From the NCBI RefSeq assembly GCF_900105905.1, contig NZ_FNSV01000005.1, positions 5,890,001-5,954,000 on the forward strand: DNA of 64,000 nt, in the 5' to 3' direction. A program made the position numbers and the translations under genes. Positions 1 through 8,586 of the stretch are shown here, one piece after another (position 1 is the stretch's first letter; each line of letters opens with the position of its first letter). Source of the stretch: Rhodococcus koreensis (GTDB lineage Bacteria > Actinomycetota > Actinomycetes > Mycobacteriales > Mycobacteriaceae). The notes below the pieces were generated by a model. That model was not told the DNA's origin and did no database searches. It saw only the letters and a list, made by a program, of their open reading frames with translations.

Positions 1-492
1 CGCCGGGCCGAGGGACGACCACTGAACAGCGGCTGGGCCACCGATTGCGACGGGCGGCCCACCGCGGAACCCGACGAGGCGTACGCCCTGTCGCCCCTCG
101 GCGGATACAAGGGGCAGGGCCTGGCGATGGCAGTCACCCTGCTGGGGGCCGTGCTGACCGGGTCACCGCCCGACTGGCATCTCGAGCAAGTCGGTGAGGG
201 AACCCCCGGTCGCAGCCGAGGAGTCGGCCATTTCGTCCTCGCCCTCGACCCCGGAGCATTCAGCGGCCATGAGCAATTCGCGGCCGGGCTGGCAGACCTG
301 CTCGGCACCGTCCGCGGGGCAACGCCCGCCACCGGGACGCCGGTGGTGGCACCGGGCGACCCACAACGCGCCCACGAGCGCGAACGGAGGGTGCGGGGGA
401 TACCGCTGGACGCCCGGACCGCGGAGGTCTTCGCCGCGCTGGAAACAACTTTCGACGGAATTTCCGTCACCAGGAAGGAAGCGTCTCGATGA
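1..492 (+). CDS. Ldh-family NAD(P)-dependent oxidoreductase, C-terminal part
   Basis: The frame is open from base 1, so the N-terminus lies outside the window. The visible 163 residues carry the C-terminal hallmark of the malate/L-lactate dehydrogenase family (Ldh_2 type, not the classical LDH fold): a GWATDCDGRP stretch followed by SPLGGYKGQGLAM. Members reduce 2-oxo acids or cyclic imino acids such as piperideine- or pyrroline-2-carboxylate with NAD(P)H. The stop codon overlaps the next start as ATGA, so it is the first visible member of a tightly coupled operon with ATP-grasp ligases and an aminotransferase. In that setting it probably makes or reduces a non-standard acid building block (inference). 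The substrate cannot be read from the sequence. Confidence 0.85.
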   Translation, partial: RRAEGRPLNSGWATDCDGRPTAEPDEAYALSPLGGYKGQGLAMAVTLLGAVLTGSPPDWHLEQVGEGTPGRSRGVGHFVLALDPGAFSGHEQFAAGLADLLGTVRGATPATGTPVVAPGDPQRAHERERRVRGIPLDARTAEVFAALETTFDGISVTRKEASR

Positions 493-1715
493 TTCTCGTA
501 CTGATCAGCGCACGCGCGGCCGGGCTGCCCTTCGCCCAGTGGCTGCCGGAGAAGCGTGACCGGCTGGTGGCGGTCTGCGCCGCGGGAACGGATCCGGGTG
601 AGGGGTTCGCCGAGATCGTCACGGTCGCCGACTACTCCGACGACGATGCCGTGCTGGGTGCCGCTCGGGAACTCGCCGCGCGGCACCGGCCGACCGCGGT
701 CTTCGCCCTGGCCGAGGTCGACGTGGAGCGGGCCGCCCGGCTGCGGGGCGAACTCGGTCTGCCCGGTCTGGATACCGCCACGGCGGGCGCCTACCGGGAC
801 AAGATCCTGATGAAGGAATTGGCGCAGGCTGCGGGAATTGCCATCCCGGCCTTCGCGCCGGTGCGCCACCCAGCAGACATCGTCGAGTTCATGGGGCGCA
901 ACGCGGGCCGCGTCGTCGTCAAACCGCGCAGCGGATCCGGCTCGACCGGCGTGTACGTACTCGATTCGCCGGCGCAGGCAACCGGACTCGCCGACATCGT
1001 CGCGGCCACACCGTACGAGGTCGAGGAGTTCGTCGACGGCGCCGTACACCATGTGGACGCATTCCGCGTGGCCGGAGACCCGGTGGCCGCCATCGCCTCC
1101 CGCTACACCGGCCAAGGGTGCCTCGAACACTGGACCGACGCCCCGTTCGGCTCCCGGTCGGTCGACACCACCGACCCGGTCTGTGCGCGCCTCGTGGACG
1201 AGACCTGGCGGCTCGTCGACGCACTCGCCTCGCCGCCCACCGTCTGCGTGCACGCCGAGTTCTTCGTCACCGCCGGCGGCGACATCGTGCTCTGCGAAGT
1301 GGCCGCACGGATCGCAGGCGGGCCGATACCGACGATGCTCCGCCACGTCCTGGGCATCGACCCCCGGCACCTCTGGGCGCGGGTGGAATGCGGGCTGCCG
1401 ACCGACCTGGACGCTGTCCGGGACCGGGTGGCAACTACCCCGCACGCAGCGTTCTACGGCGTGCCGCCGCGCCAGGGCCGGGTGTCGCGACTTCCGGACA
1501 CACCGCCGGGCGTGCACGACTTCACGCTGAACACCCACATCGGGGACGACTGGACCCCCGCCCGGTACCACGAGCGCAAGTCGGCGGACTTCCTCGCCTA
1601 CTGGGTGGTGATCGACCCCGATTTCACCGCACTGGGAGACCGACTGATCGCCACCGCGGACCAGGTGAGTGCCGGATTCGCCTGGGACCGTATCGAAAGC
1701 GAGGACGCGGCATGA
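489..1715 (+). CDS. ATP-grasp ligase (first of two)
   Basis: This 408-residue protein has the ATP-grasp layout: an N-terminal pre-ATP-grasp domain (about 1-100), the nucleotide-binding lysine and glycine-rich loop KPRSGSGSTG (K145), an EEFVDG segment near 180, and the metal-binding ECR signature as CEVAARIAGG (E270, R274). These enzymes activate a carboxylate as acyl-phosphate and join it to an amine or thiol. The fold resembles the carboxylate-amine ligases of dipeptide and peptide-like natural products rather than purine or biotin enzymes. It starts at an ATG overlapping the upstream stop by 4 bases and overlaps the next gene by 4 bases. The substrates are unknown. A second, different ATP-grasp protein ends the operon. 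Confidence 0.88.
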   Translation: MILVLISARAAGLPFAQWLPEKRDRLVAVCAAGTDPGEGFAEIVTVADYSDDDAVLGAARELAARHRPTAVFALAEVDVERAARLRGELGLPGLDTATAGAYRDKILMKELAQAAGIAIPAFAPVRHPADIVEFMGRNAGRVVVKPRSGSGSTGVYVLDSPAQATGLADIVAATPYEVEEFVDGAVHHVDAFRVAGDPVAAIASRYTGQGCLEHWTDAPFGSRSVDTTDPVCARLVDETWRLVDALASPPTVCVHAEFFVTAGGDIVLCEVAARIAGGPIPTMLRHVLGIDPRHLWARVECGLPTDLDAVRDRVATTPHAAFYGVPPRQGRVSRLPDTPPGVHDFTLNTHIGDDWTPARYHERKSADFLAYWVVIDPDFTALGDRLIATADQVSAGFAWDRIESEDAA

Positions 1716-2977
1716 CCGCCACCGAGGTCGTCGGGTTCACCGGCCACGTCCTGCCCCGGGGCACTCGCCCGACCGCCGCCGACTTCGCAGGCATTGCCGA
1801 CCCGGACGTCATCTGGGAGGACTCGCGGTGGTGGCGGTTCACCGAACGCACCGACCTGCACGAGGTGCGTTACCTCGAGGTGCGTGCGGACGGCCGGACC
1901 GTCGCGATCGCGCCGCTGCTGTTCACGGCGCGACCCGGGGGCCTGCTCTTCTACGACCCGCCCCGGCTGGCGGGAACCGCAGGGCCGATGGCCGAACCGG
2001 AGTTGCTCGATCACCCCGATCGGCTGCGCTGGGCCGAACTGACCGAAGCGCTGCCGGCCGCCCGCGAGGATCAATACCCGTCGGTGGCGCTCGCCACGTT
2101 CGGAAACCACCACGGGGTCGCGCACGCCCCCGGCCGTACGCAGGATCAGCACCGCGCGGTCATGGCGGCCCTGCCCGACCTGCTCCATCAGGCTGGTGAC
2201 GAACTCGGCTGCCGCAGTGTGGCATTGCTGTACATCGGAGGAGCGGAGGCCGAGGACGTGGACGGTTCCGCGTCCCGCGCCGGGTACACGTCGGCCCTGC
2301 TGGGCGCCGAGGGTGTGCAGGACCTGAGCGGCCACAGTTGGGAGGAGTACGTCGCGAGCCTGAGCAAGCGGCGTCGGGGCCGGCTCCGCAAAGAGGTCGC
2401 GGACTACACCGAGGCCGGCCTGCGCACAGTGGTCCGCTGCGGTCCCACGGCGATCGACGACGAGGTCGTCGCCCTCCAGGTCGCGCACCGGGCCAAGTAC
2501 GGACTGCCCGGCGGCGAAGACCGGGTGCGACGCGATTTCGACGCCGTCCGTGAAGAATTGGGCGATTCCTGCGTGGTGTTGGGCGCCGAGCGCGACGGTC
2601 GGCTCGTGGGCTTCGTGCTCTACCTCCGCACCCGCGACACGTTGTTCGCCAGGACAGCCGGATTCGCCCCAGGCGTTCGTGGCTGCTACCTGACACTGAC
2701 CTACCACGAGACGGCGCGGTGGGCGGTGGAGCACGGCATCCGTCGCGTCCACTACGGCCTCGCCGCCTACGAGGCCAAGATCGCCCGCGGTTGCCGACTA
2801 CGACCCCGCTGGGGCTGGTTCGCCTTCCGCGGAGAAGGCGCCGACAAGTATCGAGAGGCTCTGACGCTGCAGTCGCGCAGCATCGAGCGGCGGCTGGACC
2901 TGGTCGGCGCACCGGCAGTCCCCGTCCCGTCCCGGCGGCCCGCCGCCACCGAACCGAAAGCAGAACAATGGAACTGA
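1712..2977 (+). CDS. FemAB/GNAT-like acyltransferase
   Basis: 421 residues starting at the ATG that overlaps the previous stop (ATGA). The C-terminal half looks like the GNAT-type fold of the peptidoglycan-biosynthesis/recognition and BioF2-like acetyltransferase families: a basic helix SLSKRRRGRLRKEV (about residues 215-230), then VLGAERDGRLVGFVLY and a late HYGLAAYEAKIARGCRLRP motif typical of these proteins. Such enzymes transfer acyl or aminoacyl groups, some from aminoacyl-tRNA. Between two ATP-grasp ligases and an aminotransferase it most likely N-acylates or aminoacylates the operon's product (inference). The last 10 bases overlap the start of the aminotransferase gene. Donor and acceptor cannot be predicted. 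Confidence 0.75.
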   Translation: MTATEVVGFTGHVLPRGTRPTAADFAGIADPDVIWEDSRWWRFTERTDLHEVRYLEVRADGRTVAIAPLLFTARPGGLLFYDPPRLAGTAGPMAEPELLDHPDRLRWAELTEALPAAREDQYPSVALATFGNHHGVAHAPGRTQDQHRAVMAALPDLLHQAGDELGCRSVALLYIGGAEAEDVDGSASRAGYTSALLGAEGVQDLSGHSWEEYVASLSKRRRGRLRKEVADYTEAGLRTVVRCGPTAIDDEVVALQVAHRAKYGLPGGEDRVRRDFDAVREELGDSCVVLGAERDGRLVGFVLYLRTRDTLFARTAGFAPGVRGCYLTLTYHETARWAVEHGIRRVHYGLAAYEAKIARGCRLRPRWGWFAFRGEGADKYREALTLQSRSIERRLDLVGAPAVPVPSRRPAATEPKAEQWN

Positions 2978-3888
2978 TCCCGACCAGTACCGTCTGGATG
3001 GACGGTGAATTCGTTGCCTGGGACCAGGCGCAGGTCCACGTGCTGACACCGAGTCTGCACTACGGATGGGGTGTCTACGAGGGCATCCGGGCCTACGCGA
3101 CCGACCGCGGTCCGGCCGTGTTCCGGCTGCGCGACCACCTGCGCCGGCTGCACGACTCGGCGCGGGTATATCTGCTGGACCCCGGGTGGTCGGTGGACGA
3201 ACTCACCGAGATCTCGCTCGAACTGCTGCGCCGCACTGGCCTGGACTCCGGCTATCTGCGACCGATCGTCTACCTCGGCTACGGCTCGATGGGTGTCGCG
3301 CCCGCGCTGGACACGGCTCGGGTGGCCGTCGCGGCGTGGCCGTGGGGTTCGTACCTCGGCGAAACCGCGGACCAGGAGGGCTGCCGTCTCGTCGTCAGCA
3401 GCTGGCAACGCAATGGGGTCCACTCGGTCCCCCCGCTGGCCAAAGCGACCGGTGCGTACGTCAATTCGGCTCTGGCCAAGGTCGGGGCGGTGCGCGCCGG
3501 ATACGACGACGCACTGATGCTCACCTCCACCGGGCACGTGGCCGAAGCGTCCGCCGCGAACATCTTCGCCGTCCGCGACGGTGAGCTGATCACCCCGCCG
3601 GTCGGCGACAACATTCTGCCCGGTCTCACCCGCGACACCGTGATCACGCTCGCCCGTGACCTGGGGATCACGGTCCGGGAGCAGAGTCTGACCCGCAGTG
3701 AGCTCTACGTCGCCGACGAGGCGTTTCTCACCGGCACGGCCGCCGAAGTCGTCCCCGTGGCATCGGTGGACGACCGCCCTGTCGCGGCAGGCGGGTGCGG
3801 CCCGATCACCAAGCAATTGCGCGACGTCTTTCACGACGTGGTCCGCGGGCGCGAGCCCACCTACCGTCACTGGCTGGAGTACGCATGA
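2968..3888 (+). CDS. Fold-type IV (branched-chain-like) aminotransferase
   Basis: 306 residues, the usual length for IlvE-like PLP enzymes. The N-terminus has the WMDGEFV and LHYGWGVYEGIRAY segments of the family. The PLP-binding lysine is K159 in LAKATGAYVNSALAK, and the C-terminal half has EASAANIFAV and the ADEAFLTGTAAEV loop. It exchanges the amino group between glutamate and a 2-oxo acid. Placed within a ligase/exporter operon and overlapping its upstream neighbour by 10 bases, it probably supplies a dedicated amino acid rather than housekeeping branched-chain amino acids (inference). A D-amino-acid aminotransferase or aminodeoxychorismate lyase is possible in this fold, but the N-terminal segments favour the branched-chain group. 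Confidence 0.85.
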   Translation: MELIPTSTVWMDGEFVAWDQAQVHVLTPSLHYGWGVYEGIRAYATDRGPAVFRLRDHLRRLHDSARVYLLDPGWSVDELTEISLELLRRTGLDSGYLRPIVYLGYGSMGVAPALDTARVAVAAWPWGSYLGETADQEGCRLVVSSWQRNGVHSVPPLAKATGAYVNSALAKVGAVRAGYDDALMLTSTGHVAEASAANIFAVRDGELITPPVGDNILPGLTRDTVITLARDLGITVREQSLTRSELYVADEAFLTGTAAEVVPVASVDDRPVAAGGCGPITKQLRDVFHDVVRGREPTYRHWLEYA

Positions 3889-4634
3889 GCACACGTTCAC
3901 TGCCCTCGGCCGCACCCGATCAGGTCGCGGCGGTCTGGGATGCCGACGGCCTCGGCATCCTGGAGGGCGCCGTCACCGGATTCGCGAGCGCGGCAGACCC
4001 GCTCGACGGCAGCGCGTGGGCGAATGCTCGTCGCGAGGAGATTGCCGACCGGGTGGTCGACGTGATGGCCGCCCGGGCCTGGTTCGCCCTGCCGGAGCCG
4101 TCGCACGGCCGCGCCCGGAGAGTGGCCCGGCGGTGCATCGCCTACTCGCTCGCCGCGGACACCGCCCGCGCCGACGGGAGCGGCACCGCCCGGGCCGACT
4201 GCTGGGCCCTGACCACCCATGCGTTGGAACTGCTGACGATTCGCGAACACTTCGACGCGGCCGCCCAGCGGTCCAGGGAGCTTCTCGGAGTGGCCCCCGA
4301 GGGAAGACTTCTCGCGGCCTGGCAGATGGTGGACGACGCGCTCGGAGCCCTGAGCACCACACGTCACGAATGGGTGGGGGCAGACCCCGCGACCGTCGCG
4401 GCCGCCGGGTGGGTGCTCGTCGACCGGATGAGCCGACTCCTCACCGCGGCGGCGCTGGTCGCGCAGTCCGCTGCAGCCGAGTCGTCCCCGGCCACCGACC
4501 TCCTCGTCAACGCGGCCCGCCGGTACGCCTGGAACCACCTGCGCGGGCCTGCCCCGGAGGCGGCGACCCCCACCCACGTGCAGCGGTCGGCCGATCTCGT
4601 GCAGGCATTCGTGACGCCGGGGACACTCCCGTGA
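3885..4634 (+). CDS. Unknown protein of the ATP-grasp operon
   Basis: 249 residues, not recognised. The start is the ATG overlapping the aminotransferase stop as ATGA, and the end overlaps the MFS gene start by 4 bases, so it is certainly translated with the operon. It is alanine- and arginine-rich and looks almost wholly helical, with no signal peptide, no membrane segment and no obvious catalytic motif. The helix pattern after residue 90 loosely recalls the C-terminal bundle of acyl-CoA dehydrogenases, but the catalytic region of that family is not visible. It could be a scaffold, a divergent enzyme or an immunity/tailoring factor; none of these is shown by the sequence. Confidence 0.75.
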   Translation: MSTRSLPSAAPDQVAAVWDADGLGILEGAVTGFASAADPLDGSAWANARREEIADRVVDVMAARAWFALPEPSHGRARRVARRCIAYSLAADTARADGSGTARADCWALTTHALELLTIREHFDAAAQRSRELLGVAPEGRLLAAWQMVDDALGALSTTRHEWVGADPATVAAAGWVLVDRMSRLLTAAALVAQSAAAESSPATDLLVNAARRYAWNHLRGPAPEAATPTHVQRSADLVQAFVTPGTLP

Positions 4635-5950
4635 ACGCCCGCCTGCGGCGGCTGGGTGAGGCCCTGCTTCCCGACAGTCCGGCCGGTCGCACGCTGGCCG
4701 TCGGCGCCGGCATCGACTCGCTGGGCACCGGGATGTTCTTCGCGTCCTTCGCGCTGTACTTCATCGGCGTGGTCGGTCTCACCGCGAACCAGATCGCCCT
4801 GGCCACCACGACAGCGGGTGCGCTCGCGCTCCTCGCCCCGGTGCCGCTGGGCAGGCTGGCGGACCGGGTGGGGCCGGGCTGGTTCTACGTGGCCCTCCTG
4901 TTGCTGCGCGGCCTCGGCTACGGATGCTTCGCGCTCGTATCCGACTTCAGCGGCTACCTCGTGCTTACCGTGCTGCTCACCGCGGCAGACCGGGCGAGCA
5001 GCCCGATCCAGCAGGCCGTCGTGACGGCGGTGATCGGCGGCCGAGACCGGACCCGGACGATGGCCACCATCCGCGCCATCCGGAACGTGGGTCTCACCGC
5101 GGGGTTCCTGCTGGCGGGCGTCGTCTTCGTGACCGGCACGTCCGCCGCGTTCACGGCGCTGTTCCTGGGCAACGGAATCTCCTTCGTGGTCATCGCGTTC
5201 GCCGTCCGGCTCGTGCTCCGGAGGACAGGAACGGTCGTACAACGCAAGGCTCTCCCCGTCGGTCCCGAGCCGGCCGGAACCGCGGTGCGCTCGCCGTTCC
5301 GCGACTGGTGGTTCATGGTCTTCACGGTCGGCAACGGCGTCCTGTCGCTGTACGACACCGTGCTGATCGTTCTGCTCCCGATCTGGGTCATCGAGTACAC
5401 GTCGGTGCCGATCGCCTGGGTGCCGGTGCTCATGGCGGTCAACACCGTGCTGACGGTGGTCCTGCAGGTCTACGTTGCCCGGTTCGCCGAGGGTACGGCC
5501 GCGGCGGTGCGACTCCTGACGTGGACCGGGGCACTGATGGCCTTCTGCTGCGGTGCACTCGCCGTCGGCCAGATGGCCGCCACCACGTTGGCGATCGCCG
5601 CCGTTGTCGTTGCGGTGGTGGCACTCTCGATCGCCGAGAACATCCACTCCGTGGCCGCCTGGGAACTGTCCGCCGAACTGTCCCCGTCGCCCGCCGTCGC
5701 CCGCTACCTCGGCGCGTTCAGCCTCGGCATGACGGGCCAGAAGGTCCTCGGCCCCACCATCCTGGTCGTGGTCCTGTTGCCGGCCGGGCTCCTGGCCTGG
5801 CCCGTCCTGGCCGGGACGTTCGGGGTCGCGGCGGTGCTCTCCCGGACGGCGGCGCATCGCAGTCTCGCGGAACGCGCACGGACGAGGGAACTCCCGGCCG
5901 GCAACCTTTCTGCACTGTCTCCCTTCTCGACACTCGAGGTGAAGAAATGA
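4631..5950 (+). CDS. MFS transporter, probable exporter
   Basis: 439 residues from a GTG that overlaps the upstream stop (GTGA). About twelve hydrophobic segments are visible, with the MFS loop 2-3 signature as LGRLADRVGPGWF near residue 75 and a longer central loop around 205-225. MFS proteins use the proton gradient. A single MFS gene embedded among peptide-ligase genes is usually the exporter and self-resistance protein for the product, as BacE is for bacilysin (family analogy, not proof). It overlaps the second ATP-grasp gene by 4 bases, so exporter and ligase are made together. Uptake of a substrate remains the alternative. Confidence 0.85.
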   Translation: MNARLRRLGEALLPDSPAGRTLAVGAGIDSLGTGMFFASFALYFIGVVGLTANQIALATTTAGALALLAPVPLGRLADRVGPGWFYVALLLLRGLGYGCFALVSDFSGYLVLTVLLTAADRASSPIQQAVVTAVIGGRDRTRTMATIRAIRNVGLTAGFLLAGVVFVTGTSAAFTALFLGNGISFVVIAFAVRLVLRRTGTVVQRKALPVGPEPAGTAVRSPFRDWWFMVFTVGNGVLSLYDTVLIVLLPIWVIEYTSVPIAWVPVLMAVNTVLTVVLQVYVARFAEGTAAAVRLLTWTGALMAFCCGALAVGQMAATTLAIAAVVVAVVALSIAENIHSVAAWELSAELSPSPAVARYLGAFSLGMTGQKVLGPTILVVVLLPAGLLAWPVLAGTFGVAAVLSRTAAHRSLAERARTRELPAGNLSALSPFSTLEVKK

Positions 5951-7203
5951 CCGAACACGTCCTCGTCGTCGGCAGCGGCCGCGACCTCCCGGGCCGGGTC
6001 CGTGACGCCCTGCCCGGCACACAGACCTCGGTGATCTGCCGACTGGAATTCGTCGCCAAGCTTCGCCGTCTGACCGAGCATGCGCGGGTCATCGCCGTGC
6101 GGCACGACGCCCCGGACGAGGAGTGGATCGCGCTGGCCGCGGCCGCGCACGCACAGCATCCGTTCACCCGGATCGCCACGTTCGGCGAACGCGACCAGGA
6201 CCGCTGCGCCGCGATCGGGGAGGCCCTCGGCCTGTCCATTCACTCGCGCCGCACCGTGGCGTCGGTCCACGACAAGAACGCCATGCGGGCCGCGCTTCGC
6301 GAGTCCGGCGTCGACGGAACCGCCTCCGCCGTCGTCGCCGACGTGGATGCGTTGCGCGCCTTCGTGTTCGAACACGGGCTCCCGTGCGTCGTCAAACCGG
6401 TGTGTGGCGCGGGCAGTGCCGGGGTGGCCGTGGTTCGGGAGGAGGGCGCACTGGCTGCGGCGTTCGCGCGCGCCGGGGGCGATTTCGACGGCCTGACCAC
6501 CAGCGGGGTGCTCGTGGAGCAGTTCCACGAGGGCCCGCAATTCAGCGTGGAGGCCTTCTCGGAATGCGGCGAACACCAGGTCGTGGCCGTCACCCGCAAG
6601 TTCTCCGATCCGGCGAACTTTGTCGAGCTCGGGCACGTGGCCCCCGCCGACCTCTCTACGGCGCAGGAAGAATCGATCCATACGTATGTCACGAGGGTGC
6701 TCGACGCCGTCGGGGTGGAGTTCGGTGCCACCCACACCGAGGTCGTGCTCACTCCGGCCGGACCCCGGGTGATCGAAACCCATGTGCGGATGGGCGGCGA
6801 CGAGATTCCGTCCCTGGCATTCGACGCCACCGGCGTGGACCTGGCCGAGTGCGTCGTGCGGCAGACCGTCGGGGAGAAGGTCCTCCCAGGGATCAGGGCC
6901 GTTCTCGCCGAGGAGCGGCCGGCCCGCTGTTCCGCGATCTGGTTCGCCGCCGTGCCCGTCGCGGGTGTCGTTACCGACGTCAGCGGATTCGACGACGCCG
7001 GGAAAGTCGAGGGCGTCACCGACGTCCAACTCCTGGTCCGGCCGGGCGACGCGGTCACCGGCCTGGAATCGTCCGATTCCCGGGTCGCGTACGCGCGCGC
7101 GGTCGGGAACACCGCCGATCGGGCGCTCGATTCCGCCCGGGAAGCCGTCGCGCGACTCGGGTTTCAGGTGCGCGTGGCCGCCGCGAGCACGGTCACGGTG
7201 TGA
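5947..7203 (+). CDS. ATP-grasp ligase (second of two)
   Basis: 418 residues, beginning at the ATG inside the MFS stop (ATGA). ATP-grasp elements: KPVCGAGSAGVAVV with K150, VEQFHEGPQFSVEAFS near 190-205, and the metal/ATP signature VIETHVRMGGDEI with E277. The GGDEIPSL run and the domain after residue 300 resemble L-amino-acid ligases of the BacD/DdaF type more closely than the first ligase of this operon does. It probably forms an amide or peptide bond. The two ligases are clearly not recent duplicates, so two separate condensation steps are likely (inference). This is the last gene of the operon; a regulator gene in the same direction follows after 121 bases. Confidence 0.88.
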   Translation: MTEHVLVVGSGRDLPGRVRDALPGTQTSVICRLEFVAKLRRLTEHARVIAVRHDAPDEEWIALAAAAHAQHPFTRIATFGERDQDRCAAIGEALGLSIHSRRTVASVHDKNAMRAALRESGVDGTASAVVADVDALRAFVFEHGLPCVVKPVCGAGSAGVAVVREEGALAAAFARAGGDFDGLTTSGVLVEQFHEGPQFSVEAFSECGEHQVVAVTRKFSDPANFVELGHVAPADLSTAQEESIHTYVTRVLDAVGVEFGATHTEVVLTPAGPRVIETHVRMGGDEIPSLAFDATGVDLAECVVRQTVGEKVLPGIRAVLAEERPARCSAIWFAAVPVAGVVTDVSGFDDAGKVEGVTDVQLLVRPGDAVTGLESSDSRVAYARAVGNTADRALDSAREAVARLGFQVRVAAASTVTV

Positions 7204-7324
7204 TCGGCGTCCGTCGAGCACCACGGGATCACCGACCTGGCCGTGCCGGCAACGGGCCGGGCCGGGTTGGGATTGTTCCGCCGCTGCGACCTCCGCTGCG
7301 ACCGCTGACGTCTAGTCTTGCTGC

Positions 7325-8467
7325 ATGACGTGGGCGGTGCGGGACGGCGACGAGGACGAATTCGCGTACGTGTTCACCGGCGAACTCGCTCAGCGTGTGG
7401 TGGACGAGGTGAGCCCCCGGCTGGACTACAACATCAATCTGATGGACCGCAATGGCCGAATCATCGGGTCGGTCGACGGGGCGCGTATCGGAACGGTGCA
7501 CGCCGGTGCACTCGAGGCCATCCGGGACGGCCGGCGAGTTCTCGTGGACGCCGACGAGCAGTCGGCGGATGTCAGGGCCGGGATCAACATTCCTCTGAGG
7601 CTCGATGGGCGGATCGTCGGAGCCGTCGGGGTCACCGGTGACCCCGCGGAGGTCGAGTCGGTGTGCAACGTCCTCGCGCTCACCGTGGAACTGTTGCTGC
7701 GAAATGAACAGCACCGGGACAGTTCGCGGTGGCGGGAAGCGGCCGTGCGTGAACTGCTCCTCGGCCTGGTGAACGGAACCGTCACCGAGAACGGCCTGCT
7801 GGAAGCGTTACGCCACATCGGTTCACCGATGACCCCGCCGTGGAACATCACCGCGGTCGTCCCCGCTTCCGGCAGCGGATCGTCGTCCCTTCCCTCATCC
7901 ACATCGGTGGCCCTGCTTCGACGGATCCAGGAGGTCTCCGGTGTGGTTGCGGCCGAATTGCAGGGCGCGGTGTGGGTTCTGAGCGGTTCGGTGACAGACC
8001 GCACGCTCGCCACGACCCGGCAGCGGCTGCGCACCGGCGACGTCCGCCTCGTCACGGGCACACATGCTGCCTCGTCTCACGAATTGTCCGTGGACGCTGC
8101 CCGGCTGGGCCTCCTCCTGCCCCGGGTGCACCTGCTGCCCGCGGGGGAGGAGATAGAACTCTCCGCATTGGTGCCCGAAACAGCTGTCGCACAGCAGTCC
8201 CGGGATATTTCCCACGACACCGTGGAGCGCGTCCTGGCACCGCTGTCCGCGACCCTGCGCGAGACCGCTCGCGCCTTCCTCGACCACGATCTGTCGATCG
8301 CGGCGACGGCGACTGCCCTCGAGGTGCACCGCAACACGCTGGTCCAGCGACTCGATCGGATCCAGCACGTGACCGGACTGAACCTGCGCACTTTCGACCA
8401 CGCCGTCGCCATGCGGCTGGCACTCCTCGCGGCTGCGGCGCTGGAGGATCCGTACCGCGGAGCGTGA
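7325..8467 (+). CDS. CdaR/PucR-like transcriptional regulator
   Basis: 380 residues. The N-terminal 130 residues match the sugar-diacid recognition domain (LDYNINLMDRNGRIIGS, then GRIVGAVGVTGDP). The C-terminus carries a PucR-type helix-turn-helix (LSIAATATALEVHRNTLVQR, about residues 320-345). CdaR proteins sense glycerate or sugar diacids and activate their degradation genes. The next gene is glycerate kinase, which fits that role. The ATG has no obvious strong ribosome binding site. The 119-base spacer downstream is noticeably AT-rich (ATGCACATATATGG and GAACATATGATG) and probably holds the kinase promoter and operator. A link to the upstream ATP-grasp operon is possible but not indicated. 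Confidence 0.87.
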   Translation: MTWAVRDGDEDEFAYVFTGELAQRVVDEVSPRLDYNINLMDRNGRIIGSVDGARIGTVHAGALEAIRDGRRVLVDADEQSADVRAGINIPLRLDGRIVGAVGVTGDPAEVESVCNVLALTVELLLRNEQHRDSSRWREAAVRELLLGLVNGTVTENGLLEALRHIGSPMTPPWNITAVVPASGSGSSSLPSSTSVALLRRIQEVSGVVAAELQGAVWVLSGSVTDRTLATTRQRLRTGDVRLVTGTHAASSHELSVDAARLGLLLPRVHLLPAGEEIELSALVPETAVAQQSRDISHDTVERVLAPLSATLRETARAFLDHDLSIAATATALEVHRNTLVQRLDRIQHVTGLNLRTFDHAVAMRLALLAAAALEDPYRGA

Positions 8468-8586
8468 AGCGCCGCCGAGCGCGCCAGAGTGGCCGACAAT
8501 ATGCACATATATGGCCGTCCAAATTGGGTGAGAATCTGTGCGGAATGAACATATGATGCCGGACGTGGGAGACCTACGCTCTATTC

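Noticed and set aside
4364..6022. Very long minus-strand open frame (552 codons) across the MFS gene
   Set aside because: It is the antisense of clear coding genes, with His/Arg/Gly-rich composition typical of a GC-rich shadow frame.
7204..7324. Regulator at 7325 as the controller of the ATP-grasp operon
   Set aside because: Its CdaR-type domain and the adjacent glycerate kinase fit glycerate sensing better. The operon's own regulator is probably left of the window.
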